This document shows positions 7,193-14,540 of a stretch of 18,643 nucleotides of DNA, in pieces. This stretch comes from CAYRDC01 sp964422925 (lineage in GTDB: Bacteria; Bacteroidota; Bacteroidia; Chitinophagales; S012-47), in NCBI GenBank assembly GCA_964422925.1, contig CAYRDC010000032.1:1-18643 (forward strand), read 5' to 3'. The number at the start of each line of letters is the position of its first letter. The stretch's first letter is position 1. Made by a program: the position numbers and the translations under genes. The notes beneath the pieces are model-generated. The model was not told the DNA's origin. It did not search any database and saw nothing but the letters and a program-made list of their open reading frames with translations.

Positions 7193-9376
7193 ATGAAAAA
7201 GACTGGTTTACTATTTCTTGGATTATTGTTGTACGGGGTGTTGACAGCTCAAATCTCCATTCAGCAGGCACGAAGCCTTGCTCCGGGCACCTCGGTAACC
7301 GTCAGCGGCATTGTGACCAACGGGCCCGAACTGGGAACCATCAGGTACATGCAGGACAATACAGCGGGTATTGCGGTGTATGACAATACGCTGGGTTCAC
7401 TCAACCGCGGGGACAGCATTACGGTCAGCGGTACGCTGGTGGATTATAACGGACTACTGGAAATCAGCAATGTGACGTCCCACACGGTGCATGCCACCGG
7501 GCTGCCCGTACCTGCTCCGAAGGTCATTACCCTAGCCTCGGGTTTTTCGAATGCCAATGAAGGCCAGCTGTTGCGCGTGAACGGAGTGCATTTTTCCGCC
7601 TCGGGCACTTTTTCGACCAGCAGTGCCAACTACAGCATCACGGACGGTTCGCAAACAAGGGAAGTCAGGATATGGTCATACACCAATATCGGGGGAACCG
7701 CCATCCCTTCGGGGAACATTGACCTGGTGGGCCTGATGGGGGAATACAACGGAACCTACCAGCTGCAGCCGCGCGACCTGGGCGATTTCCACATGGGCGG
7801 GCCCAAGATTACCAGCCCCCTTCAGCAAAGCAACATTACAACCTCCGGGTTCACCGTTACTTTTACCACCCAGGACCCCGGCAATACCATAATCCGTTAC
7901 GGGCTGACAGCATCGCTGGGTTCGGAAGTGGCCGATCCGGCAATGACCACCAGCCACATCACCACACTGACCGGGCTCAGCCCGGCCACCATTTACTTTG
8001 TGCAGGGCGCCTCGGTCGATGTCAATGGCGACACTTCCTTTTCTGAGGTGAAACGCATGGCCACCGCCTCGCTTTCGAGCGGGGACATCCGCGTGTATTT
8101 CAACCGCTCGGTGGATCACTCGGTGAGCACCGGCACACCGGCCAAACTGCTCTGGCATGCCTTTGACGACACGCTCATAGCCTACATTTCGCGGGCGAAA
8201 CATACCATCGACCTGGCCATCTACAATTTCGACAACCTGAATTTCATCGTCACCGCCCTGAATGATGCCTACAACCGCGGGGTCACCGTAAGGGTGATTG
8301 CCAATTACGGGGTCAACGGTTCGGCCTACAATATGCTGAACATCGGGTCCGGACGCAAGAAAAAAAGCCCCTCGGGCCCGGCACCGTCCGGTGGGAATTA
8401 CGGGGAAATGCACAACAAGCTGATGATCATTGACGCCAATTCGGCTGACCCGGACGACCCGGTGGTGATAACCGGTTCAACCAACTTTACGAACAACCAG
8501 CTGATGACTGACCCGAACAACCTGATTATTTTCCGGGACCAGACACTGGCCCGGGCCTGCAAGCTGGAATTTGATGAAATGTGGTCCGGTAAATTCGGGC
8601 CGGAGAAAACCGACAACACGCCCCACCTGTTCAGTATCGGTGGCCGGGAGGTGGAGCTTTACTTTGCCCCTTCCGATGCGCCCGAGGAGCACATCAAATC
8701 CACCATTACCACGGCAGACCACGACCTGTATTTTGCCCTGTTTGCATGGACACGCTACAATATGGCTTATGATATCCGTGACAAGATCACCCAGGAAGGA
8801 GTTTTTGCAGCCGGCATCATCAACGACACCTCCAGCGGGGGAGCGGCACCTTATAATATATTGTATCCCTACATGACCAACACGCTTTTTCTCTATCACC
8901 AGGCCGGTATACTCCACCACAAGTACCTGATTGTCGATGCACAGGACACTTCCAGCGATCCCCTGGTGCTGACAGGTTCCTACAACTGGTCGTCAAATGC
9001 CCGCAACCGCAATGACGAGAACTATGTCATCGTGCATGACGCAGACATTGCCAACCAGTATTTCCAGGAATGGGCCCAGCGCTACCGCGATGAAGGCGGC
9101 ACCGTGTTCGTAGGCCTGCCTGAATTGACAACCGTGCCGGGGCAGTTCCGGGTTTATCCCAACCCGGCTGCCACAGAGCTGGCTATTGATGCCGGCAATG
9201 AGTTCGGCAATGGGTATGTGGAAGTGTTTGACCTGAGCGGGAAGCTGTGCCTGCGGCAGACCACTGGCAGTGAGCAGCTGCTCCGGGTGAATGTATCGGG
9301 TCTGGTACCCGGTATGTATTTGTTCAGGGTGTACGGGAAGAGCGGTACGGCTTCAGGGCGATTCCTGAAGCAGTAA
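7193..9376 (+). CDS. T9SS-exported phospholipase D superfamily protein (probable phosphodiesterase/nuclease)
   Basis: This 727-aa secreted protein has five recognisable parts. A signal peptide covers 1-19. Two OB-fold-like beta modules follow at about 21-95 and 105-200, resembling those fused to bacterial secreted nucleases. A fibronectin type III-like domain covers about 203-292. A two-repeat phospholipase D catalytic region runs from about 297 to 640, and a T9SS type A sorting domain from 652 to 727 (VYPNPAATELAI, VFDLSGKLCL, LVPGMYLFRV). Both HKD motifs are intact: His407-Lys409-Asp414 (then GSTNF) and His575-Lys577-Asp582 (then GSYNWS). The protein should therefore be an active extracellular phosphodiesterase. 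With OB-folds, nucleic acid is a plausible substrate, but a phospholipid is possible. It stands alone between a terminator upstream and a convergent gene 5 nt downstream. Confidence 0.92.
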   Translation: MKKTGLLFLGLLLYGVLTAQISIQQARSLAPGTSVTVSGIVTNGPELGTIRYMQDNTAGIAVYDNTLGSLNRGDSITVSGTLVDYNGLLEISNVTSHTVHATGLPVPAPKVITLASGFSNANEGQLLRVNGVHFSASGTFSTSSANYSITDGSQTREVRIWSYTNIGGTAIPSGNIDLVGLMGEYNGTYQLQPRDLGDFHMGGPKITSPLQQSNITTSGFTVTFTTQDPGNTIIRYGLTASLGSEVADPAMTTSHITTLTGLSPATIYFVQGASVDVNGDTSFSEVKRMATASLSSGDIRVYFNRSVDHSVSTGTPAKLLWHAFDDTLIAYISRAKHTIDLAIYNFDNLNFIVTALNDAYNRGVTVRVIANYGVNGSAYNMLNIGSGRKKKSPSGPAPSGGNYGEMHNKLMIIDANSADPDDPVVITGSTNFTNNQLMTDPNNLIIFRDQTLARACKLEFDEMWSGKFGPEKTDNTPHLFSIGGREVELYFAPSDAPEEHIKSTITTADHDLYFALFAWTRYNMAYDIRDKITQEGVFAAGIINDTSSGGAAPYNILYPYMTNTLFLYHQAGILHHKYLIVDAQDTSSDPLVLTGSYNWSSNARNRNDENYVIVHDADIANQYFQEWAQRYRDEGGTVFVGLPELTTVPGQFRVYPNPAATELAIDAGNEFGNGYVEVFDLSGKLCLRQTTGSEQLLRVNVSGLVPGMYLFRVYGKSGTASGRFLKQ

Positions 9377-9381
9377 GCGGT

Positions 9382-9747
9382 TTACAGGTCCCGGAATCCT
9401 TCCTCCCCTTCCTGGCGGGAGCGCTCGCGGCTGCGTGCTTTTTCCATTTCGCGCTGAATGATCATACCGGCTATCACATCGGCTGCCTTGTCGGTGGGGT
9501 TCTCGGCCAGGGCAGTCATCAGTTTTTCCTCCGATACGTCAATGCGGTACAGAATCCATTTCAGCCGGGGCATATCCTGGGTAATCAGGTCGGAAATCCG
9601 GCCGGCTATGGCCTCGCGCAGCCTGGCCTCCCATTCCGCATCAGGCGTTGAAGCTGAAGAAGCAAGGTCCCAGCCCAGCTCAAACGCACTGGCGAGCCGG
9701 GATGCAACATAGGGGATGGGTGAAGGAGAACGGTCTTTGTGTTTCAT
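9382..9747 (-). CDS. Conserved hypothetical protein
   Basis: The 121-aa product is predicted to be soluble and mostly alpha-helical, with no signal peptide or membrane segment. The central stretch ITQDMPRLKWILYRIDVSEEKL (about 55-76), followed by an ADVIAGMIIQREMEKARSRERSR helix rich in charge, resembles short uncharacterised Bacteroidota proteins I have seen beside housekeeping genes, but I cannot attach a family name. The stop codon lies 5 nt from that of the convergent PLD gene, with no terminator between. It starts at ATG 9745-9747 and is divergent from the outer-membrane protein gene at 9840. Confidence 0.7.
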   Translation of the reverse strand: MKHKDRSPSPIPYVASRLASAFELGWDLASSASTPDAEWEARLREAIAGRISDLITQDMPRLKWILYRIDVSEEKLMTALAENPTDKAADVIAGMIIQREMEKARSRERSRQEGEEGFRDL

Positions 9748-9839
9748 GGGAAATGTTTAGGTATTTATTATATACAACGAAGAAATCAGGTGGAAAGGTT
9801 CAATATTATTGCGTATTTTCCGTTAGTGATACCGTATTC

Positions 9840-10421
9840 ATGAGGTCGTTTTTTCCCTTTCTTGCCTGCTGTTTTGCTGTGCTTGCCGGTTTCCCCGGCC
9901 ACGCACAGCCGGGTCCTTTTTCGCTGGTGAACGTTGGATTTTCCTATACCTACTTGTCCGAGTCTGTGATAACCGAGCCGTGGCAGACCCTGTTTACAAC
10001 AGAGGTGGAGCAGACTTTCCGCTTCAAGGCGGAGCTGCCCCTGGGCGGACGCTGGTGGGCCGGTGCGGATGCGCGCTATATCCGTGCCCGCAACCAGTAT
10101 ACCGGCCCGGGCAGTTACTGGCTTTCAGGCCTGCTGGTCCAGTATGATCTTTTGCAGACCGGCAGTGAAAGGATATTTGCCGAAGCCAGCCTGAACCGGG
10201 GCAATTACTGCCTTTGCGGGGATTTCCCGCCCGAAAGGGAAGCGGCAAATTATGCCGGTGCCGGGCTGACGGGTTCATTTTACCTGTGGAAACAGCTGCA
10301 GATGGATGCCGGCTTCGGGGCTTATTTCCTGCTCGGTAAGTATTCTGCAAAACAGCCCTACCTGCAGTATGTCTTCGGCCTGAAATACGGCATTCCTGTC
10401 CGGAAGTCACCCGGTCACTGA
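9840..10421 (+). CDS. Small outer-membrane beta-barrel-like protein
   Basis: The 193-aa product has a signal peptide of about 22 residues (MRSFFPFLACCFAVLAGFPGHA, then QPG). After it come alternating aromatic/Gly-rich strands typical of outer-membrane barrels, such as FSLVNVGFSYTYL, WWAGADARYIRA, YWLSGLLVQYDL, AGAGLTGSFYLW and a final YLQYVFGLKYGIPV. Cys123 and Cys125 (YCLCGD) are close together in a loop. The frame is open upstream to 9648, but only the ATG at 9840 gives a signal peptide. A weak -7-like TATTATTG lies at 9804-9811. No enzymatic motif is seen; a small porin-like or structural role is a guess. Confidence 0.72.
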   Translation: MRSFFPFLACCFAVLAGFPGHAQPGPFSLVNVGFSYTYLSESVITEPWQTLFTTEVEQTFRFKAELPLGGRWWAGADARYIRARNQYTGPGSYWLSGLLVQYDLLQTGSERIFAEASLNRGNYCLCGDFPPEREAANYAGAGLTGSFYLWKQLQMDAGFGAYFLLGKYSAKQPYLQYVFGLKYGIPVRKSPGH

Positions 10422-10572
10422 TCCATGTCCGGGCCAGAAAAATCGGTAAAACCGGTTTCTTCCTCATTACCGGCCCGGGGTGCAAAGGGAAAGGCTGTTT
10501 GTTGGTTTATATTTTATTAATTTGACTCTTGAAGGAAATAAATCAAAACGCGTTTCTGTTTTGTTAAGTATA

Positions 10573-10580
10573 TAACTTTG
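10573..10580 (+). promoter_or_regulatory. -7 promoter element of the AT-rich island genes
   Basis: TAACTTTG is an exact TAnnTTTG match. The -33 region is weaker: TTTC around 10553-10556, at acceptable spacing. Transcription would start near 10586 and leave an unusually long leader of about 125 nt before the ATG at 10714. Confidence 0.55.
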
Positions 10581-10607
10581 GATAGGCACTATTAAAGAAT
10601 AGAAAAG

Positions 10608-10650
10608 AAAACAAAATACTGTTTTGTTTTTTCGATTTTTTTTTTTTTTT
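10608..10650 (+). terminator. A/T-rich hairpin with T15 tract inside the leader
   Basis: AAAACAAAA (10608-10616) pairs with TTTTGTTTT (10622-10630) around TACTG, and a run of 15 T's follows at 10636-10650. The layout resembles an intrinsic terminator but the stem has only one G-C pair. Lying between promoter and gene, it could act as a leader attenuator, or be a weak terminator of upstream transcription. Confidence 0.4.
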
Positions 10651-10713
10651 ATTTGTAATCGGATTTTGGAATCCGGGAAATATCCCCGAAATGCCCTAAA
10701 GAAAGTAGGGGTC

Positions 10714-11067
10714 ATGAAAAAATCTGTTATTATGAAAAAATTAATTCTTTTTTCCTTTATTTTAACTGCGAGCCTACAGTTTATGGCAAAACCGGGTAAA
10801 GATATCTTACCCACAACTATTACTAAATATGGACATTGTATAGCCTATCGTGCTGGTGATGGTAGCCCAATTGTAATAACATGTATGTCAGGCGAAATGG
10901 TTTGCTATACTCAGGAAGGCAATACAGTTCATGCTTATGATTGTGATTTGGTAGGTGATTGGGGTACTACTTTATCACCCTCATCAATTAGATTTACTTA
11001 TAGCAGTTATACAGTTATAAGTGATAATCCTTATAAGGTAAAATATACAGGAGTTGAGTTAAAGTAA
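10714..11067 (+). CDS. Small secreted protein with four cysteines, unknown function
   Basis: The 117-aa product starts with a signal peptide (about 1-25, MKKSVIMKKLILFSFILTAS, ending FMA). The mature part of some 92 residues is beta-rich with Ser/Thr/Tyr and has cysteines at 42, 57, 64 and 77, enough for two disulfides in the periplasm or outside the cell. I do not recognise the family. A start at 10732 is also possible; the first ATG was chosen because AGGGG lies just upstream (10707-10711). Codon use is strongly AT-biased, unlike the genes outside the island. The gene sits 48 nt upstream of the next island gene on the same strand and probably shares its promoter. Confidence 0.7.
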   Translation: MKKSVIMKKLILFSFILTASLQFMAKPGKDILPTTITKYGHCIAYRAGDGSPIVITCMSGEMVCYTQEGNTVHAYDCDLVGDWGTTLSPSSIRFTYSSYTVISDNPYKVKYTGVELK

Positions 11068-11077
11068 AAATTAATGA

Positions 11078-11105
11078 GGGCTAAGTCCAATTTAGGGCTT
11101 AGCCC
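11078..11105 (+). other. Stem-loop between the two island genes
   Basis: GGGCTAAG (11078-11085) pairs perfectly with CTTAGCCC (11098-11105) around a 12-nt loop, followed by only three T's. An alternative shorter hairpin, GGGCTTAGCCC (11095-11105), uses the right arm alone. It lies 10 nt before the chosen start at 11116. It may be a weak terminator or processing site tuning the second gene relative to the first. Confidence 0.55.
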
Positions 11106-11115
11106 TTTGATTGGA

Positions 11116-12633
11116 ATGATGAAAAAAATATTACTTATAGTAGTCACATTATGCTCCCTTAATTTAAGAGGTCAAACAGGTGAAAAAATAATAAAATATC
11201 TGTCATGGAATAATTTTGATAATAAAATCCCAATACTACTAATCTGTTTATCTCCACCTAATCGAATTGTAGATGCCCAAAATTTACGAGAGATAATTGG
11301 TTATGCAGATAGCCTACAATACACAAAAGTAGTTATTTTATTTAAAAATATTAGGTATCATGAAGTTGATTCTATTTTCCCGTTACACTATGGAATTCAT
11401 AAGCCCTCATTTCCAATTATAATTTCAGATTCTATATTCAATTTATTGAGCTATGAAGGGAAAAGCTTTGTTTGTTACTTAAATATGGATACTATTATTG
11501 TTAAGGATATAGACTTGATGAAAGATGCGGAAAAATTTTTAGTAGAACTTGTTCAAAGAGAAAAATTAATTGAGCCATCGTATACTCTGCATACTGTTTT
11601 TGCTCCTGGTTATGGTTCATACAGCACACTTTATTATAATGATTCCATGCTCTATTTAATAGATGTATTGTCGGATAGAGTTCTTCGGATAAATTTAAAA
11701 AATGATTCTACAACAATAATTTATTGGAATTATAAGTACAAAGAAGTTTTTTATGAACTATATCAAGGATATAAACATTTTAATATTGATGAAAGTACTT
11801 TTGATAAAGGTGAAAAATATTGGAATGGAATCCCTCATCATGTAATTTACAATAGTAATTATTCAGATTCAGTGTTGTATTTGATGATGTTCTATGAATA
11901 TGGATATCGTGAAAAGAATAGATTCCCAATGTTATATCAGAAAGTTGATTCGGTTTATGGTATTTATAGTGTTAAAGTTTTTGGGCGATACAATGGTAAA
12001 GAGGTTAAATATTTTGGATTGCCTGCTTTTGGTTTTCCAAGGAGAATAAATGGCTCAAATTTTCTAATAAATACTATTGGAAATATTGATGATGAATACT
12101 ATTTATTTTCAACTTATAGCTCGAATTACAATATTGATCCTGATTCTTCTTATTATGTTGCCGTATTTAAACGTTATAATGACACACTAAGGTTTTTTCA
12201 ATTTTTACCAAATACTTTACCAGATACTGCTATTAAAAATGGCAATGGATATACCTATATTCTTGCTAAAGGGTTTAAATACAAAAAGAATCTATACTTT
12301 TATATAAAAGGAACAGGTGATTGTTATGCTGTTGTTAAAGATAGTTCTGGATTTACTACAAGGATTGTTCAAACATCTTTCATCAATAATGAAAATAATA
12401 GTGCAGAAATTGAACACATAACTGAAACATCTCAAGGGAAAGTTGCTGTATTAGTGCATAAGGATGATTCATATATTCTGACGGTCTATAAAAAACTGTA
12501 TGGAGAAATTGAGAAAAGAATAATATTACCTTCATATTTCTCAACAAATTCAAGATTTTTCCTTACTTCCAATGAACTCATTGCTTTAAAATTTGATGAC
12601 TATTTTATTAAGTATGCTATTTTCAAATATTGA
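11116..12633 (+). CDS. Secreted protein, thioredoxin-like then beta-propeller-like region (tentative)
   Basis: The 505-aa product has a signal peptide (MMKKILLIVVTLCSLNLRG, then Q). Residues about 36-145 alternate strands and helices in a thioredoxin-like order (PILLICLS, then a helix, KVVILFKN, PSFPIIISD, FVCYLNMDTIIV), but the redox CxxC is absent; the site reads CLSPPN. Residues about 155-505 are rich in Tyr, Asp and Ser with repeats such as STLYYNDSMLYLIDVLSDRVLRINL, suggesting a beta-propeller as in 6-bladed-propeller proteins of Bacteroidota. Both assignments are inference from pattern. The frame opens at an ATG at 11074, but that start would put the hairpin at 11078-11105 inside the coding region and bury the signal peptide. 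AT-rich codon use marks it as probably acquired. Confidence 0.75.
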   Translation: MMKKILLIVVTLCSLNLRGQTGEKIIKYLSWNNFDNKIPILLICLSPPNRIVDAQNLREIIGYADSLQYTKVVILFKNIRYHEVDSIFPLHYGIHKPSFPIIISDSIFNLLSYEGKSFVCYLNMDTIIVKDIDLMKDAEKFLVELVQREKLIEPSYTLHTVFAPGYGSYSTLYYNDSMLYLIDVLSDRVLRINLKNDSTTIIYWNYKYKEVFYELYQGYKHFNIDESTFDKGEKYWNGIPHHVIYNSNYSDSVLYLMMFYEYGYREKNRFPMLYQKVDSVYGIYSVKVFGRYNGKEVKYFGLPAFGFPRRINGSNFLINTIGNIDDEYYLFSTYSSNYNIDPDSSYYVAVFKRYNDTLRFFQFLPNTLPDTAIKNGNGYTYILAKGFKYKKNLYFYIKGTGDCYAVVKDSSGFTTRIVQTSFINNENNSAEIEHITETSQGKVAVLVHKDDSYILTVYKKLYGEIEKRIILPSYFSTNSRFFLTSNELIALKFDDYFIKYAIFKY

Positions 12634-12652
12634 TTTTCTTTTTTAGAAATTA

Positions 12653-13387
12653 TTACCTTCTTTTATTTTTAGTTTGCTTTTCTTTTAGAATTAAAAAGTG
12701 TGAGTCGGTTTTACTTTTTTGCATGGCATTCAACGAAAAGCGCACCGCCATGTAAAGGGCCACAAAGGCACCAATGGCCAGGCCGGTTTCCGAACCCATC
12801 AGCAGGAAAAAATCATATGCCCCGTGGAAGAGGGCCGGAACCACCACCGCCCCGGCCAGCAGTGATTTTTCGTATTGTGGGCTGAACTTTGCCTTGCCTG
12901 CGTAATAGCCCATGATAACGGCAAAGGCGGCATGGGCCGGCACGGCCGTGATGGCCCTCAGGCGGGCCAGCTGCAGGCCGGCTTCAAAGGTGTCCTGGCT
13001 GAAAACGTACATCAGGTTTTCCACCGTGGCAAAGCCCATGCTTACCATCAGGGCGTACATGATGCCGTCAAAGGGCTCGTTGAATGCCTTGCTGCGGTAG
13101 GGAACCCAGCAGAAAAAGAGGTACTTGGAATATTCCTCGCTGAAACCGATAACCACCACCGAATAAAGAGCCAGGGCGAAGACACCCGGCCCGGGCCGGA
13201 AACCCAGCAGCGGCAGTATGGATTCGAGCAGGATGGCCGGCAGCACCGACAGGCAACCGAGCAGGAAGGAGCCCGCCAGCAGCCCGAGGGGCTCGCGGTC
13301 GTATTTGTCGCGCAGGTAAACGTAGGCAATGATGAGCACGGCCGGCCCAACAGCCATGGCAATCAGGTGAATGGTGCGCAGGTCCAC
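12653..13387 (-). CDS. prsW: PrsW family intramembrane metalloprotease
   Basis: PrsW-type proteases cut membrane-anchored substrates, classically anti-sigma factors in Bacillus; the substrate here is unknown. The 244-aa product has about eight hydrophobic segments and the family's conserved residues: GFSEEYSKY (Glu84-Glu85), FATVENLMY (Glu123-Asn124), PAHAAFAVIMGYYAG (His152) and FHGAYDF (His188, Asp192). The start is GTG (complement of 13385-13387), 1 nt after the stop of the upstream gene, so translation is probably coupled; an ATG ten codons in is the alternative. It is the last gene of the serC-led run. The last ~22 codons (QKSKTDSHFLILKEKQTKNKRR region) are AT-rich and lysine-rich like the neighbouring island. 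Confidence 0.9.
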   Translation of the reverse strand: MDLRTIHLIAMAVGPAVLIIAYVYLRDKYDREPLGLLAGSFLLGCLSVLPAILLESILPLLGFRPGPGVFALALYSVVVIGFSEEYSKYLFFCWVPYRSKAFNEPFDGIMYALMVSMGFATVENLMYVFSQDTFEAGLQLARLRAITAVPAHAAFAVIMGYYAGKAKFSPQYEKSLLAGAVVVPALFHGAYDFFLLMGSETGLAIGAFVALYMAVRFSLNAMQKSKTDSHFLILKEKQTKNKRR

Positions 13388-13388
13388 C

Positions 13389-14531
13389 TTATAAATTTAA
13401 GGCATTTTCCAGGTCCCGGAGCAGGTCGTCCGCGTCTTCCACGCCCACACTCAGGCGTATGAGCGAGTCGACCACTCCGCTTTTTTCGCGCTCTTCTTTG
13501 GGTATGGAGGCGTGGGTCATCGTGGTCGGGTGCCCGATGAGCGATTCGACCCCGCCCAGTGATTCGGCCAGTGAAAACAGGCGGGTTCCCGAAAGCACTT
13601 TCAGGGCTTCTTCCATGCGGTTTCCTTTCAGCGTGAAAGAAACCATGCCCCCGAAGCCGCGCATCTGGGAGGCGGCCACTTCATGGTTGGGATGGCCGGG
13701 CAGGCCGGGCCAGTACACTTTGTCCACTTTCGGGTGCGAAGACAGGAATTCAGCCACCTGGCGGGCGTTGCTGCAGTGCCGCTCCATGCGCAGGTGCAGG
13801 GTTTTGATGCCCCGCAGCACCAGGAAACAGTCCTGCGGGCCGGGAACGGCCCCGCTGCTGTTCTGGATGAAATACAGGCGTTCGGCCAGCTCCTCATCGC
13901 GGCAAATGGTGGCGCCCATCACCACATCGCTGTGTCCGCCCAGGTATTTGGTGGCTGAGTGCACCACCAGGTCGGCTCCCAGGTCGAGCGGGCTTTGCAG
14001 GAAGGGTGTGGCAAAAGTATTGTCAACCACCAGCAGGCAATTGTGCTGCCTGGCCAGCTGAGCCATCTGCCGGATGTCGATGATGTTCAGCATGGGATTG
14101 GTGGGCGTTTCCACCCAGATCATCCGCGTGCGGTCGTTGATGCGGGCTTCCACGGCTGCGGGGTCCTGCATACCCGTGAAGCGAAACCGGATGCCCATGG
14201 GCTCGAATATTTTCGTGAACAGGCGGTAGGTTCCTCCGTAGAGGTCATTGGTCGAAACCACCTCATCGCCCGGCTGCAGCAGTTTCATGATGGCATCGGT
14301 GGCGGCCATGCCGCTGGCAAAGCAGGCTCCGAATTTCCCGTTTTCCAGGGCGGCCAGGTTGCGTTCCAGGGCGGCCCGGGTCGGGTTCCCCGTGCGCGAA
14401 TACTCGTAACCCTTGTGATCGCCCGGTGCGGCCTGTACGTAGGTGGAAGTCTGGTAAATCGGGGTCATAATGGCCCCGGTGGCCGGGTCGGCATGCTGCC
14501 CGGCATGGATGGCTTTGGTTCCGAATTTCAT
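13389..14531 (-). CDS. Cystathionine gamma-synthase / gamma-lyase family PLP enzyme
   Basis: This 380-aa enzyme belongs to the Cys/Met-metabolism PLP family. The cofactor-binding lysine is Lys195 in HSATKYLGGHSD, with Asp170 (VVDNTFATP) contacting the pyridine nitrogen and ASGMAA (72-77) and YGGTYRLF (98-105) lining the phosphate site. The SLGGVESLIGHPTTMTHAS segment near the C-terminus fits gamma-synthases and gamma-lyases rather than cystathionine beta-lyases; synthase and lyase cannot be separated by eye. It would either join cysteine and an activated homoserine or release cysteine from cystathionine. It lies 9 nt downstream of the DUF1015 gene and 1 nt upstream of prsW, in the same run as serine synthesis genes, which supply the carbon skeleton of cysteine. 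Confidence 0.93.
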   Translation of the reverse strand: MKFGTKAIHAGQHADPATGAIMTPIYQTSTYVQAAPGDHKGYEYSRTGNPTRAALERNLAALENGKFGACFASGMAATDAIMKLLQPGDEVVSTNDLYGGTYRLFTKIFEPMGIRFRFTGMQDPAAVEARINDRTRMIWVETPTNPMLNIIDIRQMAQLARQHNCLLVVDNTFATPFLQSPLDLGADLVVHSATKYLGGHSDVVMGATICRDEELAERLYFIQNSSGAVPGPQDCFLVLRGIKTLHLRMERHCSNARQVAEFLSSHPKVDKVYWPGLPGHPNHEVAASQMRGFGGMVSFTLKGNRMEEALKVLSGTRLFSLAESLGGVESLIGHPTTMTHASIPKEEREKSGVVDSLIRLSVGVEDADDLLRDLENALNL

Positions 14532-14540
14532 TCAGCAGGG

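Larger units (their letters stand above)
10422..10713. other. 292-nt non-coding gap: stem-loops, promoter, T15 tract and structured leader
   Basis: The left part keeps the host's GC-rich composition and contains a nested stem-loop: CCGGGCC (10429-10435) with GGCCCGG (10472-10478), enclosing CGGT/ACCG (10444-10454). It lacks a T-run on the + strand. From about 10490 the sequence turns AT-rich and holds a promoter (10573-10580), a hairpin followed by 15 T's, and a hairpin CGGATT (10660-10665) / AATCCG (10670-10675) with a 4-nt loop. I see no gene in it. Confidence 0.65.

Noticed and set aside
10490..12720. Insertion sequence or prophage as the source of the AT-rich island
   Set aside because: No transposase, integrase or phage gene, and no matching terminal or direct repeats found by eye at the two edges.
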